From: Sulfitobacter sp. S190
GTDB taxonomy: Bacteria > Pseudomonadota > Alphaproteobacteria > Rhodobacterales > Rhodobacteraceae
Direction of reading: 5' to 3'
Length of the DNA: 64,000 nt
NCBI RefSeq assembly: GCF_025141935.1
Contig: NZ_CP081120.1
Coordinates: 2,852,001-2,916,000, forward strand
Shown here: in pieces, positions 8,393 to 17,226 of the stretch
Layout of the letters: each line of letters begins with the position of its first letter
Position numbering within the stretch: the stretch's first letter is position 1
The notes under the pieces: generated by a model
Database searches by the model: none
What the model was told of the DNA's origin: nothing
The model's input: only the letters and a program-made list of their open reading frames with translations
Program-made: the position numbers and the translations under genes

Positions 8393-9232
8393 ATGGGACC
8401 CAAAACAATACTGGTCTGTCTGACCACTCCCGACCACGCAGCGACATTGCTGAGGCTGGCTGTGCCGTTGGCGCGCAAGCATGGCGCCCATCTGATCGGT
8501 CTGCATACGATCGAGGCTCTGGTCGTCTATCCGGGCATTGCGATGCATATCCCGGAATCCGCCTTTGCATCCTTCAACAAAAGCCAGCGTGAAGAAGCGG
8601 AGGCGATCAAGGATGTGTTTCAACAGTACACCCGCGCCGAGGACTTTGTGAGTGAGTACCGCCTCGTGAGGGCCGAAGCGAGTTCTGCCTCGGAGCGCAT
8701 GATCGAAAGCGCAAGGGCGGCCGATCTCGTCATCATGGCGCATGAGGACAAGAACAGTGACCGCTTTGACCAGCGTCACGCGCAATCGCAGGTCATCCGC
8801 GAAAGCGGGCGGCCCGTGATCGTCGTTCCGCTGGATTATGACGGGCCGGAAATCGGCAGCAATTTCCTGTTGGGTTGGAGCGACACACGCGAGGCCGCGC
8901 GCGCAGCACATGACATGCTGGGGCTCGCGGATGAGGGGGCAGAACTGACCGTGTTGCGCGTCAGCAAAGCGTCGAAGGACGCCTTAACCGATTCCGATGC
9001 CATCGATATGTCCGAAATGTTTGCACGACACGGTCTCAAAACAACGCTGGAGCATCGAGAACCTATGGGCGACAGCATTGCCGATGTGCTTGGCACGGTC
9101 GCCTTTGAAAAGGGGGCCGACCTGATCGTGACAGGTGCCTTTGGCCACTCGCGGGCCTATGATTTCGTGATCGGAGCCACGACCTATGCGCTGCTTAAGG
9201 ATCAAAAAGTTCCGGTGTTGTTCAGCAAGTAG
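8393..9232 (+). CDS. Tandem-domain universal stress protein
   Basis: A 279-residue protein made of two UspA folds. The first (1-145) starts KTILVCLTTP and lacks a good nucleotide signature. The second (about 155-279) ends with the ATP-binding type motif GAFGHSRAYDFVIGATT. AAGGAG 7 nt upstream supports the ATG. The last 11 bp overlap the 3' end of the convergent EEP-family gene. Regulation may come from the box at 8166, 214 nt upstream. It is one of three Usp genes in 10 kb. Confidence 0.92.
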   Translation: MGPKTILVCLTTPDHAATLLRLAVPLARKHGAHLIGLHTIEALVVYPGIAMHIPESAFASFNKSQREEAEAIKDVFQQYTRAEDFVSEYRLVRAEASSASERMIESARAADLVIMAHEDKNSDRFDQRHAQSQVIRESGRPVIVVPLDYDGPEIGSNFLLGWSDTREAARAAHDMLGLADEGAELTVLRVSKASKDALTDSDAIDMSEMFARHGLKTTLEHREPMGDSIADVLGTVAFEKGADLIVTGAFGHSRAYDFVIGATTYALLKDQKVPVLFSK

Positions 9233-9926
9233 CGGCAGGCACAGAAATGTCGGACCAAATAGGTAAGTGGTCCGACGCGATCCGGGCCAAGGGACCCTGC
9301 TCAACGCCCGCGTCATCCATACCGAGCCCGTGCGACAGCGCAAACCGGTCGAGCGCCGCAATCGGACGCCGGGCGTGAAACGATTGACCGGGAGCATGGA
9401 TGTCAAACCTGTCGGCCAAGGGCTCCAGCCCCTTTTGACCCGACCATTCATTGAAGTCCCCTGCAATCACACAATGCGCATCGGCTGCGGTGGCTGCATT
9501 CAATTTCTCGAACTGCGAGATTCTGTCCCGACGTCTTAAACCCAGATGGGTCCCGACGATTGTCAGACCTGTACCCACATCCAGCGTCAGGCGGACCGCG
9601 CCGCGCGGCTCCAGCCCTGGCAGGGTGATCTGCCTGACACCAGACGCGGAAAACCCTTTGCGTATCAGCACCGCGTTGCCGTGCCAGCCGATACTGGCTT
9701 CGCTTTCCGCCACCGGCAGAACATCAAAATCGGTTTCGGCCTCGATCATCCTGCGCGGCAGGGCCGTCGGTCGCACCCCCAAACGCTTATCGGCTTCCTG
9801 CAAGAGAACAACGTCCGCTTCCAGACCGTTGACGACCTGCAAGATACGCTCTGGCCTGCGCCTGAGGTCAAGCCCGCGCGCTTTGCGTATATTATAGCTG
9901 GCGATACGTATCTGTGTTGTCTTCAT
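9222..9926 (-). CDS. Endonuclease/exonuclease/phosphatase (EEP) family protein
   Basis: A 234-residue EEP-fold metal-dependent phosphoesterase. Motifs: RIASYNIRKARG (Asn), VVLLQEAD (metal-binding Glu), GTHLGL, IAGDFNEWSG (GDFN) and the final SDHLP (catalytic His). No signal peptide is seen, so it is cytosolic; the substrate could be DNA or a phospholipid-type phosphodiester. The ATG at 9926 is chosen because it begins exactly at the family domain, although the frame stays open for another 92 codons, running across the divergent gene start at 9982. It converges with the UspA gene. Confidence 0.88.
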   Translation of the reverse strand: MKTTQIRIASYNIRKARGLDLRRRPERILQVVNGLEADVVLLQEADKRLGVRPTALPRRMIEAETDFDVLPVAESEASIGWHGNAVLIRKGFSASGVRQITLPGLEPRGAVRLTLDVGTGLTIVGTHLGLRRRDRISQFEKLNAATAADAHCVIAGDFNEWSGQKGLEPLADRFDIHAPGQSFHARRPIAALDRFALSHGLGMDDAGVEQGPLARIASDHLPIWSDISVPAATC

Positions 9927-9981
9927 CTTTGGTATATAGGCAGAGATAGGGCTGATTTTAACACCACCGGACGAGGAACCT

Positions 9982-10635
9982 GTGAAACTGATCCGCGACA
10001 GCAGCAGCACCATGCTGATCATCTGGGCGATGCTTCTCGGCACTGCGCTGGTGGCTCTCGTGCTGGCGCGGTGGTCATTGGCTTTCGTCAGCTTTGCGAC
10101 CCTGGCGTTGTCGCTCGTGCCGCCTTTGCTGGCCGCGCGCTGGTCGCTCAAACTGCCACTGCCGTTCTTGCTGTTCACAACCCTGTTCTTCTTTGCTTCC
10201 ATCTTTCTGGGGGAGGCGTTTGATTTTTACGAACGGCTGTGGTGGTGGGATCTGGCATTGCATACCTCATCCGCAATCGGATTTGGCCTGACGGGATTTC
10301 TTTTCGTGTTCATGCTGTTCGAAGGCGACCGTTTTGCCGCGCCACCATCCGCCATCGCCTTTATCAGTTTTTGCGTTGCGATGACCGTGGGCGCCACATG
10401 GGAGATTTTCGAGTTTGCGATGGACAGTTTTTTCGGTCTGAACATGCAAAAGTCCGGCCTCAACGACACGATGGGTGACCTGATCGTCGATGCCATCGGC
10501 GGGCTGATCGCGAGTTTGACCGGATACTTGTATTTGCGCCGTGATGCTGCTGGGCCACTGGGTCTCGGGCTGAGCCAGTTCATCCGCCTGAACAAACGGC
10601 TGTACCAGAAATACAAACGGCGGCTGAAGAAATAG
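9982..10635 (+). CDS. YjdF/DUF2238-like membrane protein
   Basis: A 217-residue inner-membrane protein with six or so hydrophobic segments and a basic tail (KRLYQKYKRRLKK). Features LHTSSAIGFGLTGF, VGATWEIFEF and LNDTMGDLIVDAIGGL resemble the DUF2238/YjdF family of unknown function; the acidic residues buried in predicted helices are conserved in that family. It is divergent from the EEP gene with a 55-bp gap and converges on cbpM. No function is proposed. Confidence 0.75.
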   Translation: MKLIRDSSSTMLIIWAMLLGTALVALVLARWSLAFVSFATLALSLVPPLLAARWSLKLPLPFLLFTTLFFFASIFLGEAFDFYERLWWWDLALHTSSAIGFGLTGFLFVFMLFEGDRFAAPPSAIAFISFCVAMTVGATWEIFEFAMDSFFGLNMQKSGLNDTMGDLIVDAIGGLIASLTGYLYLRRDAAGPLGLGLSQFIRLNKRLYQKYKRRLKK

Positions 10636-10650
10636 CGGGTTGGCGCGACA

Positions 10651-10962
10651 TCAGTGTGGGTTTTCGGCCCATTCGTATTGCATCAACCTGCGCAGCGCCG
10701 CGTCACGCTCTTCGAGCAGGTCGAGCACCAGCGCCACGCCCGCAACATTGACACCCAGATCACGGTGAAGGCGACGGGCCTTTTTGGCACGTGAAATATT
10801 GCTACCGGCGAATTGCCACTTCGCGACTGTCGTTCCTTTCGGCTCGAGAACGCCGTGATCCACCAGTTCGATCACCCATGTCTCATCGGCCTGACAAAAG
10901 CGGCACAGATCCGATAGGGACAGCGCCTCGATGACACGGCTTTGCTTCGTCGTTTTCTTCAT
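10651..10962 (-). CDS. cbpM: CbpM-type chaperone modulator (MerR-like)
   Basis: A 103-residue MerR-like helical protein: LSDLCRFCQADETWVIELVDHGVLEP at the N-terminus, then the helix ending VALVLDLLEERDAAL. CbpM binds the J-domain of CbpA and inhibits its co-chaperone and DNA-binding activity. It begins 4 bp after the cbpA stop, forming the usual cbpA-cbpM operon, which supports the assignment. It is cytosolic. Confidence 0.88.
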   Translation of the reverse strand: MKKTTKQSRVIEALSLSDLCRFCQADETWVIELVDHGVLEPKGTTVAKWQFAGSNISRAKKARRLHRDLGVNVAGVALVLDLLEERDAALRRLMQYEWAENPH

Positions 10963-10965
10963 TGG

Positions 10966-11892
10966 CTATCCTCCCATTTGTGCACGCGAATCAAACGCCA
11001 GACGCTCGGCCATATCTTCGAAAAAAGCGCGCGCCTCGGCTGTCTCGACTTTCGGGTTCACGATCCTGAGCGTGGCGTAGATATCGCCGGGTGCGACCCC
11101 CGGAAGGCCCTTGCCCCTAAGTCGCAGTTTCTGGCCGGTTCGCGCATTTTTCGGAATTCTCAGATCCACCTTGCCCCCGGGGGTCGGCATGACCACGTGC
11201 CCGCCCAGCGCGGCCTCCCACGGAGCGATGGACAGATCGAGATAGAGATCTTTCCCGTCAGGCCGGTAAACGGGATGCGCGGCAAAGGTCACTTCCAGAA
11301 ACAGATCCCCTGCAGGTCCTTGGCCAATTCCACGATCCCCCTGCCCTGACAGCCGGATATGCTGTCCTTGTGTGGTACCTTTGGGAATACTTACCGAGAG
11401 CGTTCGATCCTCGAAAGTGACCGAACCATCGCGGCCCAGCACGGGTGTCCGCAGGTCCAGTTGGCGCGTTGCCCCTGTGTAGGCGTCCTCGATCGTGATT
11501 TCGATCCGGCCATGACGATCCGCGCCCGGTGCGTTGGCCATATCGTGCGGCCGGCTACCCTGATGGCGATACAAGCTTTCGAAAAAATCGCTGAAATCCG
11601 CGGCTGTGTGGTCGCGAGAAAAAGAAAAGCCGCCGTCCGGGTCCGCCGGTTTTCGCGTCCACTCCTGCTGCTGTGGCGGCTCTTGCCCCAATTGATCATA
11701 TGCGGCGCGGCGCTCGGGGTTCTTGAGCGCTTCATACGCTTCATTGACCTCTTTGAATTTGATCTCGGCGCCTTTGCCGGGGTTGATATCGGGATGATAT
11801 TTACGCGCCAGCTTGCGGAACGCTTTCTTGATATCGTCGGTGCTTGCGTCCTTCGAAAGACCAAGCACCTTGTAGTAATCCTTGAAGTCCAT
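10966..11892 (-). CDS. cbpA: Curved-DNA-binding J-domain co-chaperone CbpA
   Basis: A 308-residue class B J protein. J-domain at 1-70 (DYYKVLGL, the HPD of YHPDINPG); a short G/F-like linker; then two C-terminal substrate-binding beta domains (GRIEITIEDAYTGATRQL, PKNARTGQKLRLRGKG). The zinc finger of DnaJ is absent, as in CbpA. It stimulates DnaK ATPase and binds curved DNA in starvation. The ATG at 11892 (DFKDYYKVLG) matches the family start better than the open 12-codon extension. It is divergent from a UspA gene with a degenerate FNR-like box in between. Confidence 0.93.
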   Translation of the reverse strand: MDFKDYYKVLGLSKDASTDDIKKAFRKLARKYHPDINPGKGAEIKFKEVNEAYEALKNPERRAAYDQLGQEPPQQQEWTRKPADPDGGFSFSRDHTAADFSDFFESLYRHQGSRPHDMANAPGADRHGRIEITIEDAYTGATRQLDLRTPVLGRDGSVTFEDRTLSVSIPKGTTQGQHIRLSGQGDRGIGQGPAGDLFLEVTFAAHPVYRPDGKDLYLDLSIAPWEAALGGHVVMPTPGGKVDLRIPKNARTGQKLRLRGKGLPGVAPGDIYATLRIVNPKVETAEARAFFEDMAERLAFDSRAQMGG

Positions 11893-11951
11893 GACGGGTT
11901 TTCCAGCCGATTGAATACCACTGAGCATGCGCCGGAATCGTTCGTGCCAGA

Positions 11952-11965
11952 TTGATCTGTGTCAT
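11952..11965. promoter_or_regulatory. FNR-like box, one mismatch
   Basis: TTGATCTGTGTCAT fits TTGAY-N4-RTCAA except for the last base. It lies midway between the divergent cbpA (start 11892) and UspA (start 12024) genes, about 60 nt from each. Confidence 0.35.
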
Positions 11966-12023
11966 TCCTGAACGGGCACCTTCATGCCAATCTCGGATCG
12001 CAACAATGATGAGGCAAATCGCG

Positions 12024-12869
12024 ATGACCCGCAGGACAATACTCTATGTGATGGACGCAAACACGCCAGACGCCCAGATCACCGATGCGGCAGTGGCCGC
12101 GGCGCAGGATCAAACCCATTTGATCTGTCTCATCCTCGCGCAGGCCCCGGCGTTGCCGATGTATGCCTACGGTGTTCCGCCCTATGGCGGCGTGAATATA
12201 CCAGACAACTGGCCCGAGCTCATCTCCGGCGCGCAACAAAAGCAGAAAACCCGGATAAACGCTGTCGAAACTGTTCTGGCAAAAAGCAACGCATCCGGAG
12301 AGGTTGTTTCTGCCTTGTGTGTCAGCCGCGATATTAAACATCACGTCGCGCGTGTGGCGCGTGTCAGCGACGAAGCGTTCATTGCGCCCAACCTGCGGGA
12401 GACGCCGGTATTCCTGCACGAAGTCGCGGCAGGCGTTCTGTTCCATGCGCCAGTCGGCCTGCGGATCAATGGTACCCTGTCACAGGTTAACAAACGCATC
12501 ATGATCGCGTGGGACAGCAGCAAAGCGGCGTCCGCGGCAGCCCACGCGGCCCTGCCTCATTTGAAGTCGGCCACTGACGTGTTGATTGCCTGTATCGATC
12601 CGGTGATGACACCCGACCGCGATGGCGAAGAACCCGGCGCGGACATTGCCGCTTGGCTGAGCCATCATGGCTGTAACGTGACAGTTGCGCAGTATCCCGG
12701 CGGCGGGCGCGAAGTAGAACAGTGCATTCAGGACCGCGCGCATGAGTTCGGCGCTGATCTGGTCGTGATGGGGGCATACGGCCATTCGAGAATGATCCAG
12801 ACAGTCCTCGGCGGTACCACGCGGTCGTTGATGGACCAGACGGAAACGCCAGTGCTTTTTGCCCACTGA
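12024..12869 (+). CDS. Tandem-domain universal stress protein
   Basis: A 281-residue, two-domain Usp protein. The N-terminal domain (TRRTILYVMDANTPDAQ) has degenerated loops. The C-terminal domain (from about 160, KRIMIAWDSSKAA) keeps the signature GAYGHSRMIQTVLGGTTRS. ATGs at 12006 and 12009 are also in frame; 12024 is preferred because TGAGG lies 9 nt before it. It precedes the ClbS/DfsB-like gene by 17 bp, probably in one transcript. Confidence 0.9.
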   Translation: MTRRTILYVMDANTPDAQITDAAVAAAQDQTHLICLILAQAPALPMYAYGVPPYGGVNIPDNWPELISGAQQKQKTRINAVETVLAKSNASGEVVSALCVSRDIKHHVARVARVSDEAFIAPNLRETPVFLHEVAAGVLFHAPVGLRINGTLSQVNKRIMIAWDSSKAASAAAHAALPHLKSATDVLIACIDPVMTPDRDGEEPGADIAAWLSHHGCNVTVAQYPGGGREVEQCIQDRAHEFGADLVVMGAYGHSRMIQTVLGGTTRSLMDQTETPVLFAH

Positions 12870-12886
12870 CACCGGGAGGCGGTGCG

Positions 12887-13446
12887 ATGGCGTGCTCGAC
12901 CAAAAAAGATCTGATCGCTCTGACCGAGAAGGAGTTTGAAAAGCTGTTCAAGCTTATTCGATCATTATCGGAAAAAGACGCACAGCAGGCTGTCGACGGG
13001 ACCACGATAAGGGAAATTGTCGGGCATCGCGCGCATTGGATCGATCTGTTTTTGGGGTGGTACCATGACGTACTAGAAGGAAAAGAAGTGTATTTTCCTG
13101 CAAAGGTTACAAATGGAACGACCTCAAACGCTACAATGCGGATCTCAAACGGCGCCAAGCGGACCTGTCGTGGGAAGACGCGCGCGCTCTCTTGGAAAAC
13201 CGCCATCACGCCTTGATCGGGTTCTTGTCCGCGGCGTCCGAAGGGGCTTTGTATGCGGGCCCGATGAAAGGCGCCAATAACAACTGGACCCCCGGCAGAT
13301 GGGCGGAGGCCGCCGGACCGAGCCATTACCGTTCTGCCGCAAAATTTGTCCGATCGGTGTTGCGCGCCAACAGCAAATCGCGAGGCGTCAGATCCGCGAC
13401 AATGCGCGAAAGGCGTCATGCTGCGACAAGAAAACACGGCCTGTGA
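12887..13446 (+). pseudogene. ClbS/DfsB-family (DUF1706) gene broken by a frameshift
   Basis: The first frame from the ATG at 12887 (RBS GGGAGGC) gives a ClbS/DfsB four-helix-bundle start: TKKDLIALTEKEFEKLFKLI, TIREIVGHRAHWIDLFLGWY. It loses the family after VYFPAK. The family sequence resumes one frame over: GYKWNDLKRYNADLKRRQ, SWEDARALLE, NNNWTPGRWAEAAGPSHYRS, AAKFVRSVLR. Adding one base in the AAAGG run at 13102-13106 joins them into about 186 codons. So the gene is either a recent pseudogene or carries a sequencing error. ClbS/DfsB proteins are DinB-like; ClbS protects against colibactin. The 3' end overlaps the SulP gene by 59 bp. Confidence 0.8.
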
Positions 13447-15130
13447 GATGGTCGAGGAAATGGCCACGGTGCAGCCGATCCATCACCGGGCCTTTCACTT
13501 CTGACAAGGACAGATCGATGCCCATCTCTTTGAGACGGATGTTGATCATCTCCAGCGTCTCCAACGCGCTAAGATCGATTTCGTTGACGGCCGAGCACAT
13601 CAGCACCACATGCCTGAGCTGCGGGTCGTCAATCACCCGATCATAAATATAGTCTTCCAGAAACCGTGCGTTCGCAAAGTACAGGCTCTGGTCGATGCGC
13701 AGGCTCAGCACCTGTGGATCGGTTTGCACGTCGTGGCGCAGGATATTCCGGAAATGCTCGGTTCCGGTGACACGCCCGACCTCGGCCACATGCGGGCGCG
13801 ACGTGTCAAAAAGAAACAGCGCAATGGACAGTATCACGCCCGCGCTTACACCAACCTCTACGCCCAAACCGAGCGTGAGCAGCATTGTCACGGCAACCGC
13901 TCCAAAATCCCTTTTCGAATATCGCCAGCTGTGCCGCAAAATCCGCAAATCAACCAGCGTCAGAACAGCGACGATAATCGTCGCGGCAAGCGTTGCCTTT
14001 GGGAGAAAGTAGATGAGGGGCGTGAGGAAAAGGGAGGCGACCGCAAGCCCGATTGCGGTAAATGCGCCCGCCGCCGGTGTTTCCGCGCCGGCGTCGAAGT
14101 TGACGACCGATCTGGAAAATCCGCCAGTTACTGGAAAGCCACCGGTCAGTGCCGCACCGATATTCGCAGCACCCAGACCGATGAGTTCCTGATTAGGGGC
14201 AATCCGGTGACGTTTCTTGGTGGCGAGTGTCTGCGCGACCGAAATGGATTCGACAAAACCGATGATCGAAATCAAACAGGCAGGCAGCGCCAGGGCCGAC
14301 ACCAAATCCAGTGAAAAATTCGGCCACGTGAAGGGTGGCAGGCCCTGTGGCACCGCACCCACGATATGCACACCCTTCCCATCAAGTGCGAAGACCCAAA
14401 CCAGCGCGGTTGTAACACCGACGGCCAGTACCGGACCCGCCTTGGCCGCGAAATCCGCCGCCGTGGGTCTCAGCCCCATTCCGATCAGCATAGGTCGCAG
14501 GCCAGAGCGCACCCAGAACAGAAAGACGATGGCGGGTAGTCCGATCATCAGCGTCAGCGCATTGGCAGCATCAAGATCGCCAAGCATCGACGATACGATC
14601 TGAAACAGCGTGTGTCCTTCGGCGCTGATCCCGAAAATGTGCTTCAGCTGGCTCAGGGCGATAAGGATACCGGACGCGGAGATGAAACCCGATATGACCG
14701 GATGCGACAGGAAATTGGCGATGAACCCCAATCTGAAGAGCCCCATCGCCACCAAGATTGCGCCGGACATGCCTGCCAGCGTAAGCGCCGCAGTCGCGTA
14801 ACCGACATCTATCGTGCGCGTCACTTCTCCGACTGCAGCCGCAGTCATGAGCGAGACCACGGCAACCGGGCCGACCGCGAGTGTCCGGCTTGTGCCGAAT
14901 ACGCTGTACAGAAGGATGGGAACAATAGAGGCATAGAGCCCTGCCTGCGGGGGCAGGCCCGCCAACATCGCGTAGGCCAGCGACTGCGGGATGAGCATGA
15001 TCGTTACAATGAGGGCCGCCACCGCGTCTCGCGCAGCAGTTGTCGCGTCATACTCGGACGCCCACTGCAGAATCGGCAGATGGCGCATCCAACCCGTGGG
15101 CCGACCGGCCCGCCCGCGTCCCGTGTTCAC
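13388..15130 (-). CDS. SulP-family anion permease with STAS domain
   Basis: A 580-residue SulP/SLC26 transporter. The membrane domain (about 30-425) holds the family signature around IMLIPQSLAYAMLAGLPPQAGLY (residues 43-65) and FPVTGGFSRS. A C-terminal STAS domain occupies about 455-570 (LSLRIDQSLYFANARFLE, LMCSAVNEIDLSALETLE). The start is a GTG at 15130 overlapping the stop of the MBL gene as GTGA, so the pair is translationally coupled. Members import sulfate, bicarbonate or other anions. Coupling to a persulfide-dioxygenase-like protein favours a sulfur oxyanion, but that is inference. Confidence 0.9.
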   Translation of the reverse strand: MNTGRGRAGRPTGWMRHLPILQWASEYDATTAARDAVAALIVTIMLIPQSLAYAMLAGLPPQAGLYASIVPILLYSVFGTSRTLAVGPVAVVSLMTAAAVGEVTRTIDVGYATAALTLAGMSGAILVAMGLFRLGFIANFLSHPVISGFISASGILIALSQLKHIFGISAEGHTLFQIVSSMLGDLDAANALTLMIGLPAIVFLFWVRSGLRPMLIGMGLRPTAADFAAKAGPVLAVGVTTALVWVFALDGKGVHIVGAVPQGLPPFTWPNFSLDLVSALALPACLISIIGFVESISVAQTLATKKRHRIAPNQELIGLGAANIGAALTGGFPVTGGFSRSVVNFDAGAETPAAGAFTAIGLAVASLFLTPLIYFLPKATLAATIIVAVLTLVDLRILRHSWRYSKRDFGAVAVTMLLTLGLGVEVGVSAGVILSIALFLFDTSRPHVAEVGRVTGTEHFRNILRHDVQTDPQVLSLRIDQSLYFANARFLEDYIYDRVIDDPQLRHVVLMCSAVNEIDLSALETLEMINIRLKEMGIDLSLSEVKGPVMDRLHRGHFLDHLTGRVFLSQHDAFRALSRI

Positions 15131-16011
15131 AGCGCGTTGATGGGCAGTTTCAGCATCGGCGTCCCGTCATCGCTTTTTGGCACCTCGCCTGCGCGCATGT
15201 TCACTTGCAGCGATGGCAGGATCAGTTTGGGAACATCCAGCGTCGCGTCGCGGGCCTCACGGAAACTGACGAATTGCTCGCGGGTCTTGCCCTGACCGAC
15301 GTGTATATTCTCTGCCTTTTCCGCCGCGACGGTGGTTTCCCACATGATGTCGCGCCCGCCCGGTCCATAGTCGTGGCACATGAACAGCCGCATCTCGTCG
15401 GGCAGCGAAAGCACCTTTTGAATGGAATCGTAGAGTTCCCCGGCATCGCCCCCCGGAAAATCGGCGCGCGCCGAGCCGCCGTCAGGCATGAAAAGCGTAT
15501 CGCCCACAAAGCTCGCGTCCCCGATCACATGGACCATACACGCAGGTGTGTGCCCGGGTGTAAGGATCGCGAATGCTTTCATCCCGCCAATGCTGTAAGT
15601 GTCACCGTCCTTGAACAACCTGTCGAACTGGGATCCATCGCGCTGGAATTCGGTACCCTCGTTAAAAACCTTGCCGAAAACGTCTTGAACTACTGTGATC
15701 TTTTCACCGATGCCGATCTTGCCACCCAATTTTGCCTGAATGTAGGGGGCGGCAGACAAATGGTCGGCGTGCACATGGGTTTCAATCAGCCAGTCCAGTT
15801 CCAGATCATTGTTCTTGACGTAGCGAATGATTTCGTCCGCGTGTTCATACGTCAGGCGACCTGCGGCAAGGTCAATGTCCATCACAGGATCGATCACCGC
15901 ACAAGATGCACTTGCCGGATCCTGAACGACATAGCTTATCGTGTTGGTGTTCTTGTCGAAAAAGGCCTGAACCTTCGGATGAACGTCCATGTCTGTAACG
16001 TAGTGGGTCAT
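15127..16011 (-). CDS. MBL-fold persulfide dioxygenase-like protein
   Basis: A 294-residue metallo-beta-lactamase-fold protein of the ETHE1/Blh group. Metal ligands are visible: THVHADH, TPGHTPA, VGDTLF, MCHDYG. The C-terminal part (EQFVSFREARDATL, PKLILPSLQVNMR) is the usual ETHE1-like tail. ETHE1-type enzymes oxidise glutathione persulfide to sulfite with one Fe(II). The ATG at 16011 is used; a TTG at 16023 is in frame. It is coupled by a 4-bp overlap to SulP, so sulfide detoxification with anion transport is a reasonable joint role. No rhodanese domain is fused. Confidence 0.87.
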   Translation of the reverse strand: MTHYVTDMDVHPKVQAFFDKNTNTISYVVQDPASASCAVIDPVMDIDLAAGRLTYEHADEIIRYVKNNDLELDWLIETHVHADHLSAAPYIQAKLGGKIGIGEKITVVQDVFGKVFNEGTEFQRDGSQFDRLFKDGDTYSIGGMKAFAILTPGHTPACMVHVIGDASFVGDTLFMPDGGSARADFPGGDAGELYDSIQKVLSLPDEMRLFMCHDYGPGGRDIMWETTVAAEKAENIHVGQGKTREQFVSFREARDATLDVPKLILPSLQVNMRAGEVPKSDDGTPMLKLPINAL

Positions 16012-16089
16012 GCGGCTTTCCAATATCAGATACGTGTATAATAGAGCGATTGACCGTCCCCTTCAGTGACATGGTCACACTTGCCAAAT

Positions 16090-16929
16090 TCAATTTGCGG
16101 CGTGTGGAAATAAGATCTGTTCCACGTCGGCGATGTAGAATGCAAAGTAGTTGTCGGAGCCGAAAAAATTGCCAGCCTCAACCCGTGTTGGCAGCGTAAA
16201 CCCCTGAAACTCCTTGAAGTTCTCCAGAGTACCGCCAAAGCTTTGCAGCTGGTATGACTTATCCGGGTTCGCATTGCTCCAGCGCGGAAATACGATCTGG
16301 ATCGGCCGACCATCGGCACCGACCGTCAAATCAAGGCTCTGCGACATCTCCCGATAGGTCATCGTCAGCCGCGCGGCATTCTGGCCGAGTTCGGTCCACA
16401 CAACACCCGGCCCCGGCAGCACGGCGGCGGGGGTCCAGAAAACGGCCTCTGCCACGTACCGCCCAAATGCCGATCTCGCATGATCCGCAGTACCGCCTTG
16501 GCGTGCGACAGGCAGCAGCCCTCCCATGCGGAACCGCGTCCATTCTCCGCTGTCCGAACCGCTCAGTCGCAAATGGCCGGACCGCATCTTGACCTGCCAG
16601 ACGAACCCTTCCGGTGCAGCAAGCACCTGCCGACCTTCCATCCGCATGTAATTGGGCCTTTGCGCGGTGCCGAGGCTAAATTTCCCCGACATACGTATGT
16701 CCGCGACAGTAAAAAGTGCCGTTCCCTCTGCAATCGCAAATCGGAAAAACCTCTGTGCGGGTTCTGGGAGCCCTGTAATCATGCTGTGGTCGAAAACTGC
16801 GGGGGCCCTTGGCTGAAGTGCGAGCAATCGGGCTATTTCGCGCCGATCCGCGCGATGATCCACCGCTCTGAGCAAAGCGAGGCACGACACCCCCAAAACC
16901 AATACAGTGAAGAACACGACAAAGCGCAT
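16090..16929 (-). CDS. DUF6544-like protein, membrane-anchored
   Basis: A 279-residue protein with one N-terminal hydrophobic helix (FFTVLVLGVSCLALL) that anchors or exports it. The remainder resembles DUF6544: LPEPAQRFFRFAIAEGTAL, LRLSGSDSGEWTRFRMGG, FWTPAAVLPGPGVVW, and the late DNYFAFYIADVEQILFP. No catalytic motif is evident and the function is unknown. It lies 54 bp after a small proline-rich ORF and 78 bp before the MBL gene, all on the minus strand, so it may belong to the same transcript. Confidence 0.7.
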   Translation of the reverse strand: MRFVVFFTVLVLGVSCLALLRAVDHRADRREIARLLALQPRAPAVFDHSMITGLPEPAQRFFRFAIAEGTALFTVADIRMSGKFSLGTAQRPNYMRMEGRQVLAAPEGFVWQVKMRSGHLRLSGSDSGEWTRFRMGGLLPVARQGGTADHARSAFGRYVAEAVFWTPAAVLPGPGVVWTELGQNAARLTMTYREMSQSLDLTVGADGRPIQIVFPRWSNANPDKSYQLQSFGGTLENFKEFQGFTLPTRVEAGNFFGSDNYFAFYIADVEQILFPHAAN

Positions 16930-16983
16930 CTTGAACCAATCCTCTTTGCGTTCATCGCCTTTGCGGCTGCGCTCGGGCTTGCG

Positions 16984-17172
16984 TCAAACCGGAAAATTGC
17001 CATCGTCGAATGGATCGGTGCCAGGGTCTTCGGAGGGTTCAGGCGCTTCGGGTGGTACGGGCCGCACGGCTGGATCCATCGGCGGAGGCGCTTCCTTTGG
17101 ATGTGGTTGGTCCTCAGGATCGAGCGGCATAGGCGCTTCGTCAGGCGGGTCGGGCGTGTCTGTGGGTGACAT
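16984..17172 (-). CDS. Small acidic proline-rich protein
   Basis: A 62-residue ORF with AAAGGA 8 nt before its ATG at 17172. About a third of the residues are proline and many of the rest are Asp/Glu, in loose PxPxE-type repeats (DPEDQPHPKEAPPPMDP). No signal peptide or helix is expected; it should be disordered. The frame is open further upstream, but only this ATG has a good ribosome site. A perfect FNR-type box lies 55 nt upstream. I do not recognise the gene; the RBS, box and spacing make it likely real. Confidence 0.55.
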   Translation of the reverse strand: MSPTDTPDPPDEAPMPLDPEDQPHPKEAPPPMDPAVRPVPPEAPEPSEDPGTDPFDDGNFPV

Positions 17173-17226
17173 GTGCACATCCTTTCGTTCTTGCGAAAAT
17201 GTGTAGCGCGTGCAGCCGCACCAGCA

